From assembly GCA_963969495.1 (NCBI GenBank), contig OZ018333.1, forward strand, positions 15,531,239-15,595,238: a DNA stretch of 64,000 nt, written 5' to 3'. Both the position numbers and the translations under genes were made by a program. The notes beneath the pieces are model-generated. The model was not told the DNA's origin and did not search any database. It saw only the letters and a list, made by a program, of their open reading frames with translations. This document shows positions 22,638 to 33,060 of this stretch, in pieces (the first letter of the stretch is position 1; each line of letters begins with the position of its first letter). The stretch comes from Ceratothoa steindachneri (lineage: Eukaryota; Arthropoda; Malacostraca; Isopoda; Cymothoidae).

Positions 22638-23650
22638 TTATATAGGGTCATCAAACACACAAGGAAGTAAATTAGTTACAATAATGTCATTGGACAGGAT
22701 GAATCTCAGTGATAGATTGCCCTTGTTGCGGCAGGACCCGTGCAAGTCAGGAAAATAACTTTTGACCGCACGCTCACAGCACTGGTTGCTTCGAGCAATA
22801 TTGATTGGAGATTCATCTGTTTTCCAGTAGGTTTTCAAGGATTTGAGACCTGTTGGGTATTCATTCAGAGCTGCAGATAGTTCATAAAAATCTTCAGTGT
22901 GGAACAAGTGGGTGCTGAATCAATGGTCAGCCCATGAGTAAGAAATGAATGAACAGATTTTACGCAGCCTGCTCCGGATGTCAGGCATCAGAATGAACGC
23001 AAGAATGGCACGAGAGTTCCAACGTGCATTGCTGATATTTGGGATCTTTTGAACTTTACAAAGGGGACCTCATTCATCTCAATGAAGTGACGGAAGACAT
23101 GCGTGAGGTGATGAGAAACTTCATGTCGTCTCTCCAGCCGCCTGTTTCCTTAATTTCAGTTTTACCGTTGCTGAAGGCTGCTTTAAATTTATCATAATTG
23201 CTCATCAAATCCTGCACAAAGAAGTACTCTATGTTTGGTGATTTAATCACCCATGGAGCTCATCGTCCATGACAACGCGAAGAATCCGATCCAGGTCATG
23301 GTGCTGGCAACTGATGAACTTGGGTTTGGGGTGACCTTTATCTTCGAACTTTTGCTACAGTCGAACAGCAATGCCTGTCTTTTTGTCGGTATTCACTCTT
23401 GTTGTGTCGGCGACAAGCATAACAATTGATCTCCACAGGTTGAACTCCTCTAACACACCCTAGAGCCCTTTTGCAATTGTTACAGCTTTCCCATCCTTCA
23501 ATTTGAGCGCAGCCAACTTTATTTCTTTTGTTTTATTCTTGAGGACCACAACCTGATATTCAAAGTCCTCAATGCATTTGCCGTCAAAGTGTAAGCTCAA
23601 ATTTCCAGATGAAGCGTCTCACCAAGTGCTTCTTCACCTGAGCAGCTCTC
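22638..23650 (-). pseudogene. Transposase catalytic-like part, broken
   Basis: Read on the minus strand in several frames: LSLHFDGKCIEDFEYQVVVL (about 23600), IKLAALKLKDGKAVTIAKGL, FNLWRSIVMLVADTTRVNTD, FISCQHHDLDRILRVVMDDE, a decayed middle, then IPNISNARWNSRAILAFIL and, at 22638-22907, CCERAVKSYFPDLHGSCRNK with FILSND near the end. The acidic residues in HFDGK and VADTT suggest an RNase H-fold transposase. The CCER segment recalls hAT C-termini, but I do not assign a superfamily. Stops and shifts show inactivity. Confidence 0.6.
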
Positions 23651-23704
23651 GTGTAGATAGCCTTCTGGATTGCTGACTCACATGAGGTTGGGATTTCAAT
23701 GCCC

Positions 23705-24442
23705 TCACCAGAAAGCTGGCGACATACCTTTGCTGCCCTGTAGGGACAACAGCTTTGAGCTTGTAGAAAGGAGTCTTGCTAAGCCTGTTGGGTTATGCTT
23801 CCTTTTCCTTGTTGATGCTGCAGTCTCATCCTCCCAAGAACTGTCTTCGCTGTTATTGGATGAGTCGGTGCTAGTTTCGGAACAATCAGATGGTGCTGAA
23901 CTGGAAAGTAGGGACGCAGTCGCTTCCATTGCCTTCTTTCGCTTGGATGGGTGGATGGTCTTGGCACTAGCAGGTTTACCAGTGGAATAACCAACCTGGC
24001 CTTTGGTCAAAATTTGCTGTTTATAGAGGTTCTCATCTTCTTTGTACAGCCAGTTGCCTTTCACCTTGGTCACGTCAAACAGTTCATTCAAAGAATTAAA
24101 GTTTTGTTTCTTTCTGCAGTACTCATAGTCTTTCAGAAGGTTTTCTAGTTTTGCACAAATGGCTTGACCAGATATATGCGGTAAGTTCAATGTTTTGCTC
24201 CATAGAGCTTTTAGCTCCACAACAATTAGGCCGATCCTCTCCCTCCGTTCTTTGGTAGTGGATTCAAGTAATTTGAAGCGTCCAACGACGTGAATTTTCA
24301 GGGGCATGGGACTCCTTTCACTTAAGGGTGCTTCATAAACTGCCACATTGCCTCTTCTTGATGGTGCTTGAAACTGGACAAAGTTATTTGTCCAGGTTTT
24401 CTTGTTCTTCTCCTTGTTAAAAAAGCTCTTCTTGAACGACAT
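23705..24442 (-). CDS. Transposase N-terminal part
   Basis: An open frame of 245 codons starting MSFKKSFFNKEKNKKTWTNN. It contains LKIHVVGRFKLLESTTKERR, PHISGQAICAKLENLLKDY and LFDVTKVKGNWLYKEDENLY, then a Ser/Thr-rich acidic stretch. I know this arrangement from uncharacterised arthropod transposon proteins but cannot name the superfamily. It is followed on the same strand by a catalytic-like part in broken frames, so the reading frame ends early at about 23705. The TIRs 24442-25106 away support the transposase role. Confidence 0.6.
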   Translation of the reverse strand: MSFKKSFFNKEKNKKTWTNNFVQFQAPSRRGNVAVYEAPLSERSPMPLKIHVVGRFKLLESTTKERRERIGLIVVELKALWSKTLNLPHISGQAICAKLENLLKDYEYCRKKQNFNSLNELFDVTKVKGNWLYKEDENLYKQQILTKGQVGYSTGKPASAKTIHPSKRKKAMEATASLLSSSAPSDCSETSTDSSNNSEDSSWEDETAASTRKRKHNPTGLARLLSTSSKLLSLQGSKGMSPAFW

Positions 24443-25101
24443 GTTTTGTACTCAGCAACTGAAATAGAGAATAAACCTAAATATTAAATAGGTAACAAAT
24501 TAGAGAAACTGTTATTGAGCTTTTATATATTTTATTAAAAAACAAGCAAAATACAATTATAAATAATAAGAGAGAAGGCAGACACTAATAAAATATTATA
24601 TGCTATTATATTATATAATTAGTGAGAGAATTAAATGTAGCTTAACAAATAATACCAGGATATCTTTACAATAAAGGCTGGAGAATACACAACAATTATA
24701 ATAAGGCAATAATAATATCAACGCCGTTAAAAATGAAGTAGTAACTACCCGCTTTAAACATTTCGCTTATATCCGTCGCAGGCGAAATAGCTGAAGAAAA
24801 TTCTGGAACTCTACAGAAATCACCAAAGCGATGACGTGATGATTTTGTGGAAAATTCTATACAATTCTATGGTACATAAATTAGTGCACAAGTCTGTTTG
24901 ATGACTTATATATTATATACAAATCTTTTTAACACATATAAAATGCTAAAATGGCCTATATTACATTTCAAAGTGGTTTGTGCATGACCTTTTTCAATAT
25001 TTCAATGGAATAAAAGTAATTTTTGTCATTAATAGGCCAAAGTTCATTTATTCGTGCTACAGGAAATAATTTTTGATAAAAAAAGTCAAAAAGTCATCAC
25101 C

Positions 25102-25106
<5 letters not shown>

Positions 25107-25175
<69 letters not shown>
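25107..25175. repeat. (TA)n microsatellite
   Basis: About 69 bases of TA. Right-hand part of the tract split by the DNA transposon. Confidence 0.95.
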
Positions 25176-25178
<3 letters not shown>

Positions 25179-25680
25179 AACACTTCAATAGTTAGTTAAT
25201 TTCTCAACTCCCATGATAAAGGTTAGTCACTCGGTTTAATTCATTCTAATTTGTTTTCAAGTTATTTGTTGTTTTTTATATTTAATATAATAGGTTATTT
25301 TATTGTTTACTCCAGTTACATTTAATATTTGATATTCCAGCCAGTTTATGTTATAACTTCACTTCTTTCTATTATTTTTTTAAATTACACTGGATAGTAT
25401 TAATTAATTCTATATATTTTTATTTGTGTATTTAATTTAATCCAATAATTGTCAATTTTATTATTTTAACTTGTCTTCATTCGCTTTTTTAGCTATTATT
25501 AAATACATTCTTTTAACTGTTATCGTTAATATTCTTTCCCCTTCTCATTAGTAGACACAATCACTGAAGATGGTCCTAGCGAAGGTCCGAAACGTCCGGC
25601 CAATAAAGGATTAGTGTAATCACCTGGGTCTTCATAATCCTACTACATATCAGATTCCCAAGGAACAACTCAATTACAAG
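25176..25680. repeat. Block B non-coding repeat
   Basis: AT-rich, non-coding, and repeated inverted at 47976-48540 with roughly 88-90% identity by eye and a 60-80 bp length difference near one end. It carries a hammerhead-like core at 25564-25593. Together with its neighbours it is one of three blocks in mirror order around about 33 kb. It is possibly a Penelope-like terminal-repeat remnant. Confidence 0.75.
25564..25593 (+). ncRNA. Hammerhead-like ribozyme core
   Basis: CTGAAGA (matches CUGANGA), then a hairpin GGTCC...GGTCC that pairs with a single central U-U mismatch, then GAAAC. This order is the core of a type I hammerhead as found in Penelope-like elements. Flanking ACACAATC upstream and GATTAGTGT downstream are nearly complementary and could form the outer helix. 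The third helix and the cleavage triplet are not certain by eye. In the inverted copy (about 48068-48095) GAAAC has become GAAAT. Confidence 0.55.
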
Positions 25681-26282
<602 letters not shown>

Positions 26283-26509
26283 GTCATATAAGTTGCTGCT
26301 GACCAGTCTAATCTTCAATTTCACGGTGAATGTAAGGACACACTCAACATAGATAATACCGCTGTTCCCCTTCTTATTTCTTAATTTTAATTACCTCATT
26401 CAACAACCATCAACCTTCTGTTATTTAACAACCACCCAATCAAATTCCTATCCTTCTTTAAGCCACATCCTTTATAATTTCTTAACTTTGTCATTTCTCC
26501 TCAACTTCA

Positions 26510-26751
26510 TCGGTAAGCAATATTATACTGTAATTTTTTACTTTTATGTTTTTGCTTCTTTTTTTCCGTGTCAATAGTGATTACATTAGATTGATAATTT
26601 GATTCTCTTGCCTTTTAAATTCGTGAATTATCGGTAAGCAATATTATACTGTAATTATTTACTTTTGTTTTTTTTTTGTTTTTTCGTTTCAATAGTGTTA
26701 TATCAGATTGATAATTTGATTCTCTTGACTTTTAAATTCCTGAGTTATTTT
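26510..26751 (+). repeat. 121-bp tandem duplication
   Basis: TCGGTAAGCAATATTATACT starts both units, at 26510 and 26631. Shared downstream words include TTGATAATTTGATTCTCTTG. The units differ by several substitutions and T-run lengths, so the duplication is not very recent. Confidence 0.85.
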
Positions 26752-26845
26752 CTAATTTTTTATTTACCTACATAGTCTTAACCTAATTATTTAAAAAAAA
26801 AATAATATATTCTTAACTGTATTAGATTAATTTATGTTTTAGAAC

Positions 26846-26871
26846 CTGAAGATGGGTGATACGCCCGAAAC
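26846..26871 (+). ncRNA. Hammerhead-like ribozyme core
   Basis: CTGAAGA, then GGGT/GCCC closing GATAC, then GAAAC. The core order is complete. ACGT after GAAA could pair with ATGT about 20 bases downstream to give helix III and a GTA cleavage triplet, but a matching outer helix is not obvious. Confidence 0.5.
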
Positions 26872-26931
26872 GTTGTTCCATAAATAAATCACATGTACCT
26901 CAGCCTCCTATGTGTCCTTACATTCACCGTG

Positions 26932-26936
<5 letters not shown>

Positions 26937-27027
<91 letters not shown>

Positions 27028-27051
27028 TAGATAGATACAGAGAGAGAGAGA
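26937..27051. repeat. (TA)n then GATA and GA runs
   Basis: TA dinucleotides to about 27024, three GATA units, then about seven GA. The GA part borders the 3' end of a CR1-like fragment on the minus strand. Confidence 0.9.
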
Positions 27052-27342
27052 GCTACAAGGAACTACAAGGAGGAAAATAAGTACCCTAGAAGACCTTACG
27101 GTCCATTCAATGAGGATACCTTTGGACTAGCTGTCGAGCGGGCACATCCCCGCTCAATTGCCATACGTCTTTCCTAAACGGCCACTTTTCAAGACTTTGT
27201 CTAGTCTTGACTTCAACTGGTCAACTGAATTGCTGTTGACAACCTCCATCGGAAGTGCGTTCCAACTACAGCAGATAGTGTACGTGAAAAATTTCCTACA
27301 CAGATCGCGGTTGTAACGCTTCAGCTCAAGTTTAAAGCCGTG
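27052..27342 (-). pseudogene. CR1-like 3' end fragment (left arm)
   Basis: The last part of the RT ORF of the CR1-like family found at 39.5-48 kb. On the minus strand it reads the conserved ending FKLELKRYN...LC, ...NALPMEVVNS, VDQLKSRLDKVLKSG in slightly broken form, followed by the short 3' untranslated end with CCTTGTAGTTCCTTGTAG. It is the inverted partner of 39208-39462. Confidence 0.75.
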
Positions 27343-28159
27343 AGAGAGAGAGAGACTAAAGAAACAAGGTCCAGCAAAGACCCTAAGATCCGCTCAAGGC
27401 CAATCCACTTACAGAAGATATCAACTACGACATTCTAACGTTGGTGCATCATGCTTTTTTTATTTTGGATTTTTTTTAACTATTTCAACTTTACCTTACA
27501 CACTTATCTACATGTGTACCCTTTGTATATTTATTTTTTACATGATTTTTTAAAATATTTCTATTCTACTGTACACACTTATATACATGTGTATCATTTT
27601 AACTTTATTTACATGCCTGTTCAAATTATTTCAATTCTACTATACACGAACACGCTTCTTCGAACCAGGTGGGTGGGGTGGGGTGGGGTGGGGAGGTAAT
27701 AGGATAGTAATGTATTTTCCCTCAGACTTCGCCTGCTAGTCATGAAAATAATATACTTATAGGACAGACAGAAAAAGAAAAGTGGAATTCACATTCACTC
27801 CTTGCAGGAAGGCGTCGCTGGCATCTTTCTATTCATCATTTCATTTTAATCTTGAATTCCTTATAATATATGACGTTTTAATCTGTGCTCCTACTACGTT
27901 ATATTTACACTATTGAAGTACTCATCAAGTTGGTTTTTGAACATATTAACTGATGTGCTTTTTACAACAGGGTTGGGAAGGCTATTCGACGTTTGCGTGA
28001 TTTTAAATGAGAAGTAATTTGGAGCTATACTAGAGTTAAATCGCTTGTTCACTAATTTTAAACCATTTTAGCTTGTGTTGGCCCTTTCGTCCATCTCGTA
28101 CAATAGTCTGTAATCAATATTAGTAGATCCTTTAAGATTTTGAATACCAATAGAGAGAG

Positions 28160-30250
28160 AGAGTGTCAGACTCTCAGCATTCAGATTTATTAACTCAATT
28201 CATTCCCTTAGGAGCGTTTCGGAATCACGCTTAGTCGCGTAAAACAGAAAGCCTACACATTGACCGCAAAGAACTCGAGACGTTTCCGCTTGCCCCTTTA
28301 GTAGGCCAATTTATAAAGTTATATTTTCTTTGCCACGTCCTTTCCCATTTTCTTGCTATTTAACAATTTCTCCCCGGGTTTTTCTAGGTTAATTCTGACT
28401 GGAAGGGGAAAACTATTTTTTAAAAGTGTTTTTTCCTTGCTAGGAGTGCGTATTCATTTTTATAGACCTTTTCCTTTGTTCTCTGGGTAAACTTAATTTC
28501 CTAGGCCTTGTAATTTTGTCTATGCTTAATATAGGGGGCTCTTAAAGGTGCACCGTTTCTTTTTGGGACAAACAAGGAATTTCCTGGGTGTTGTGTTTAG
28601 GCGAAAAACAAAAAATGAGACCTGATTTTCGCAACAGTTTTTTCTGGTATTTTTTTCAGGTTTTCTTGCTATTTAACCGTTTCCTAAGGAGTTTTCGCCA
28701 TTATTTTTTACTCTGTAGGTGTGCACGCAACTTTTTTTTAGTGGTTTTCCCTTACTGGGAATGCGGATTAATTATTCTATAGATGGTGTTGATTTATTTA
28801 GCCTTGAAACGGCCTGTGTGCGCTTGTTGCACCATATCTTTGTCTTTTCGCATGTTCTGCGGGGTATTTGTTAGTCCTACGTAGTCTAGGAAACGCGCAC
28901 TCCCTTTTGAGTGTGCGCTTCCCAATCTAAGAACGTGCGTTGCCTTCCTACGGTCCCCTTACATTCTTTTGCTCACAAACATTTTGCAGGTCGGATGTCT
29001 TTTTTTTCCTGAAATACATTCCGTTCACCGTTTGTGGTGCACAGTTTCTTTTGGAACACTGTAGCTTTGAATGGATATTGTGTGGCGTGATTTGGGGGTT
29101 GAACCTCATTCAAGACCAACCGTTTCTGTTTTTGTGAACCGTTTTAGCCCCCCCCCCCCCGCAACGTCATATACGAGCACTATTTGTGCCACATTTTTAA
29201 TTGATTGTAGCTTATCCGCGCGATGTTCGTTAGTCCTTCGATGGAATTAGAGGTACAAACTCCCTTCTGAGAATCTCCTCTGCCAGTTAGGAGTACGCCT
29301 ATGCCCTCCTATCGTCATTTGGGGGTTTCTTTGTACTTTTTCGTTATGAGACTTAGATTTTTCCACTGGCCTTATGTTGGGGCCTTTATGGGGCAGGGGG
29401 CGTACAGTATCTTTTGGGACAGGCCCACTGTATGGGTGTGAGTAATGATGGGGAGTGTGTGGGGGGAGTCACAACAGGACACGCGCTAAACCTTCTTATG
29501 CTTTTGAGCCTATTTGCCTATGTGTTTTTCATGGCTACGTACGAGTATGATATCCTTACACTATTGCAGTTTTCTTTGGATAACTTCGCCAATCTTTTTT
29601 ATTTTCTGCAATTCTTGGAAGAATTTCTTTACTACAATCGGTGTTTTTATGATTTTTTTTTCAATTTCTTCCTCGTGTCCACCGTTTACTATTTGTAGCG
29701 TCTGTTCCTAGATCTGCGCCTCTAGCTTTTATTTTTAGCCTGTTATGGGCCGTTTCCACCCCACCTTTATGCACTATTTCTGTGGTGATCGGATTATGTA
29801 ATAGGTAGGCTACTGGCACCAAATTACAGAAACAATAGGCCTAGAGAAATCCTTCACAAAATGGACGGGCCTAGATCATATTAAATCCTAGCATACTCCA
29901 CACATAAAATTATATAGCTAATATTAGAATTACGAAATGAGAATGTATAGATTAATTTGCATCTATGAATTTGGATAAAAAAATAAGGAATGTAAATATA
30001 TTTGTTAATATATGAGGTGCAATGAATATCCGATAAATGGTCAAAAGTTTATTTACCATAGTTCACAACAGCAAAGTAATCGAAAATTTAACATCTCATG
30101 CATTTTGTAGGTTGAATACAAATTCGGGATTAGAATACACAAATAGTAAGCATTGATATTATATCGACAAAAGTGTTAGATTATCGCCTCAAAATGTATC
30201 CAATAGACCCACAAAATTAGTTTTAAAGCGATAATAAATAGTTTTCGAAC
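28160..30250. other. Non-coding T-rich part of block C
   Basis: No gene. Three degenerate repeats begin with a word like GGTGCACCGTTTCTTTTTGG at about 28546, 29037 and 29400, and pairs such as TTTTCTTGCTATTTAAC recur at about 28350 and 28660, so this looks like an old tandem array of roughly 350-490 bp units. A C11 run is at about 29149. The frames at 28588, 28940 and 29414 have no motifs and are not kept cleanly in the other arm. Confidence 0.55.
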
Positions 30251-30392
30251 ATTCCAGAGTGGTTTACGTGACAGGAATTCTGTAGAATTTTCTAGAAAAA
30301 TAATCTACCTCGTCCACATGGAACAGCGGACTTCAGTCAGTGTCTGAGAGCTGCATGAGAACGAGGTCATCACTCAACACTCTGATTCTAAT

Positions 30393-31119
30393 ATGGCGAA
30401 GACTAAAGAATTGTTAAAAAGGAGCAGAGAACTAATTGTTCAGTTATATAAAAGTGGTTTGGGCTATAGGAAAATTTCATCTATGCTAAAAATACCAATC
30501 TCAACCATTGGTGACATGATTCGCCGGTTCACGTCATATCAGTCCACTGCAAGGTCTACCATGTTCAGGGCGTCCATCTAAAATTTCCAACCATGCCTTA
30601 AACGTATAGTCCATAAAGTAAAGAAGAATCCTCAAGTGACTCGATCTGAACTTCAGAAAGATATGGAAGCAGCTGGGACAAATGTATGCAAAAATACAAT
30701 TATAGCAGTTCTTAGGAACGAGGGATTCCATTCTTGCACACCAAGAAAGACACCTGGGTTAAAACCAATTTATGTAAAAAATCATCTGAATTTTGCCAAG
30801 GAACATTTAGTTTTATTATTTAGAGAAGCCTGCAAGTTTTGGGGACGCTGTACTATGGTCTGACGAGACGAAGATTGAGTTATTTGGGCGGTATAGTGTT
30901 AGACACGTTTGGAGGCAGAAAAACTCAGCGCATGATCTTAAAAATACAATCCCAACAGTGAAGTTTGGAGGAGGCAGCACGATGTTATGGTGCTGCTTCT
31001 CCTTTGCAAGTCCTGGAAAACTCCATATTATTAAAAGTAAAATGAATGCAAAGATGTATCGCAGGATTCTGGATAATTATCTCTTACAGTCTGCAGACGT
31101 CTTGAAGTTGTCAAGAAGA
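30393..31119 (+). pseudogene. Tc1-like transposase, 3' truncated
   Basis: A transposase that would bind TIRs and cut and paste at TA. It starts MAKTKELLKRSRELIVQLYK with a helix-turn-helix (YRKISSMLKIPISTIGDMIR), then a frame break to TRSELQKDMEAAGTNVCKNT and VLRNEGFHSCTPRKTP. A third frame holds LWSDETKIELFGRY with the first catalytic Asp, and 30958-31161 has KFGGGSTMLWCCFSFASPGK. The sequence diverges at about 31119, before the second Asp and the Glu. The inverted partner at 34030-35030 covers the missing part. Confidence 0.85.
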
Positions 31120-31129
31120 TGGAGGCCAG

Positions 31130-31597
31130 ATCTAAGGCCAGATTTCCCTACCTGCCATTGATAACGGTGGATGTTTTCCTCACTCGCTTTATCCTTCGTC
31201 TCCCTTTATATTACTTGCTGATATTTTGATTAATAAACGGTGCGATATCTTTTGATTTATTTCTATAAACTTCCTTTTTAATTTGCTTATACTTTTTCTG
31301 GAAATCACTACATAAAGTTCAAAAGGACTTGGAATCCAGATATCATTTTTCCTTGGTATAAAAAAATATACCAAAGAAAAATGATATCTGGATTCCAAGT
31401 CCTTTTGAACTTTATGTAGTAATTTCCAGAAAAAGTATAAGCAAATTAAAAAGGAAGTTTATAGAAATAAATCAAAAGATATCGCACCGTCTATTAATCA
31501 AAATATCAGGAAGTAATATAAAGGGAGACGAAGGATAAAGCGAGTGAGGAAAACATCCACCGTTATCAATGGCAGGTAGGGAAATCTGGCCTTAGAT
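31130..31597. repeat. Near-perfect 468-bp palindrome
   Basis: Two arms of about 230 bp face each other around TATAAAAAAATATA at about 31360. The outer words are ATCTAAGGCCAGATTTCC and its complement. I count only about four single-base differences between the arms. As RNA or single-stranded DNA this would form one long hairpin. It starts about ten bases after Tc1 homology ends, so it is either a foldback/MITE insertion or a product of the event that truncated the transposon. Confidence 0.9.
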
Positions 31598-32023
31598 ACG
31601 AGCAAGGCCGGGTAGAGATGATGCGTCGCGTTCAAAGCTAAAATCCGTTGGGAAGCGAAGCAGTATGTACAAGACTGTGCGTGGCTGTATGGTACTGATT
31701 TCTCAGAAATTTTCTCGAAATCTTTATTCTGCCTCGGCGGAAGCGGGTCCCAGTGCGCCCCTCAAAGGGAGACGGGGATCTCATTAGACTTGACGCGCAG
31801 GAGGGGAGGGGGGGGGAGTCTCGGCGGCCTCGCAGCTTTGCGCAAAGGTCCTTGGCGCCGATCAGACGGTGTGATAGCGAGGCATGTAACCCCAAACGGA
31901 TTACGTGGTCCGGTGAAAAATCTCGCTGTCCCATGGGGCTGTCTGGCCGTGCAGGTGTATCTGCTCAGGCGCCACAGGTAGACGTTTGATTCTAGGGGCG
32001 TGGGTAAACCTTATCTCGCTGGG
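31598..32023. other. GC-richer unassigned sequence
   Basis: No gene recognised. It is higher in GC than its surroundings, with G runs at about 31802-31817. It is not ribosomal DNA as far as I can see. Confidence 0.4.
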
Positions 32024-32352
32024 AAGCGGTTCTAGGACGAAAGAGTCTCGGAGATGAATACTCTCCAAGTACAAAATAAGCGGTACTGGACTAAAAGATC
32101 TGAAAGATGAGGCTCTCCAAGTACGAAATAAGTAGTACTTGGACGAAAGGGTTTCGGAGTTCAAAGCTCTCCAAGTACGAAATGAGCGGTACTTGGACGA
32201 AAGGGTCTCGGGGATAAGGGCTCTGCAATATGAAAGGAGCGGTAGTTGGATGAATGGGTCTCGGAGATAAAGGCTCCCCAAGTACGAAAGAAGCGATACT
32301 TCGACAAAAGAGTCTCGGAGTTAAAGGCTCTTCAAGTACAAAGGAGCGCTAC
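32024..32352. repeat. Hairpin-forming minisatellite, about 54-bp unit
   Basis: Six imperfect units of 52-55 bp. Each has GTACTTGGA near its start and TCCAAGTAC near its end, separated by a GGGTCTCGGAGATAAAGGCT-like core, so each unit can fold on itself. Units differ by about 10-20%. Where one side changes (TACTGGA, TACTTCGA, TTCAAGTAC) the pairing is weakened, not always compensated. Confidence 0.85.
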
Positions 32353-32887
32353 CAAATGTTTGTAGTTTGTAGCCCTATGCATACGCGCGAACCGCGTATA
32401 TGTGTTGCAAAAGATAGGTGTTCAAAACGTGCTAAAGGTTAAGAGGTGAATCGTGCTTTTGTTTTTATCGGGAAGGAGGAGGGGGTAATAAATCCAAAGT
32501 TTCTTCATTGGTAACCCTCATAAAAAAGCGAAGACATTGGCGTAAGAATTCCAAAATAAAGCGCGCACCTTAAACAGGCACGACTAGGCCAGGCCGAGGA
32601 TGTGCAATCTTTGCAAACTACGGCGGGACTAGGAAGTATAAGAGTGTATTTTGTTGTTAGTTACCAATTTATGGAGGATGAGGGGGGAACCTACGTATAT
32701 GAAGGTGAATTAAGTATCTAACTCTAAAGATGATTTCTTCACTGTGTTCTTATTTTGGCTGGGTTTAACGAATGTTTCGGGGTAAATCGAGGTAAAGAAG
32801 GACATTGCAAAAATATACTTTATTCTAATATTGACCTATTAACGGGGCAAGTAGAACGCTACGAAGCTATTTCGTGGGCGTCTAGGA

Positions 32888-32888
<1 letters not shown>
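32353..32888. other. No gene recognised
   Basis: Unassigned single-copy-looking sequence between the minisatellite and a long TA tract. No open frame with motifs. Confidence 0.45.
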
Positions 32889-32958
<70 letters not shown>

Positions 32959-32979
32959 AATATATATATATATATATAA

Positions 32980-33057
<78 letters not shown>
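32889..33057. repeat. (TA)n microsatellite, interrupted
   Basis: About 170 bases of TA with TTTATATAAA-type breaks near 32950-32990. It lies close to the centre of the mirrored A-B-C structure. Confidence 0.95.

Positions 33058-33060
<3 letters not shown>

Larger units (their letters stand above)
22357..25106 (-). mobile_element. Cut-and-paste DNA transposon with TIRs
   Basis: Terminal inverted repeats are visible: the left end TATTCGGGTGATGACTCTTT and the right end, read on the minus strand, TATTGGGGTGATGACTTTTT, an 18 of 20 match. Both ends abut TA tracts, so the target was a TA repeat and the duplicated bases cannot be told apart. The interior encodes a two-part minus-strand transposase. 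The inverted counterpart of this place at 48541-48556 has only a short TA run, which is effectively the empty site. Confidence 0.8.
26317..26936. mobile_element. MITE-like element with 26-bp perfect TIRs
   Basis: A 620-bp non-coding element whose first and last 26 bases are perfect inverted repeats; the first 20 are AATTTCACGGTGAATGTAAG. The inner part is AT-rich, contains a 121-bp tandem duplication and ends with a hammerhead-like core shortly before the right TIR. No coding capacity. (TA)n follows the right end directly and lies about 35 bp before the left end. The combination of TIRs with a ribozyme-like motif is unusual for a MITE. Confidence 0.75.
27052..31120. repeat. Left arm of core inverted repeat (block C)
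   Basis: About 4.07 kb that recurs inverted at 34302-39462, mostly around 95% identical by eye. In order it contains a CR1-like 3' fragment, a GA run, about 2.5 kb of T/C-rich non-coding DNA and the first two thirds of a Tc1-like transposon. Homology stops at about 31120, in the Tc1 transposase, where a hairpin element begins. The mirrored pairs keep a constant coordinate sum of about 66,480, dropping to about 65,420 inside the solo LTR insertion, which confirms collinearity. Confidence 0.9.

Noticed and set aside
27650..27675. GGTTCGAAG-like tRNA box B
   Set aside because: No matching box A at the right distance and no cloverleaf; also mirrored in the other arm as plain repeat.
28588..29711. 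Frames of 62-94 codons in the palindrome arm, with relatives at 35700-36018
   Set aside because: The second arm disrupts them by indels and shows no sign of codon-level conservation; the base composition (T-rich) explains them.
31189..31398. 69-codon minus-strand frame inside the hairpin
   Set aside because: It spans the centre of the palindrome and has no known motif; its mirror half encodes nothing consistent.
31740..32000. Ribosomal DNA fragment
   Set aside because: GC-rich with G runs, but no stretch that I recognise from conserved rRNA.
32024..32352. CRISPR-like regular array
   Set aside because: The repeat units are adjacent and imperfect with no unique spacers, and the DNA is eukaryotic; it is a minisatellite.
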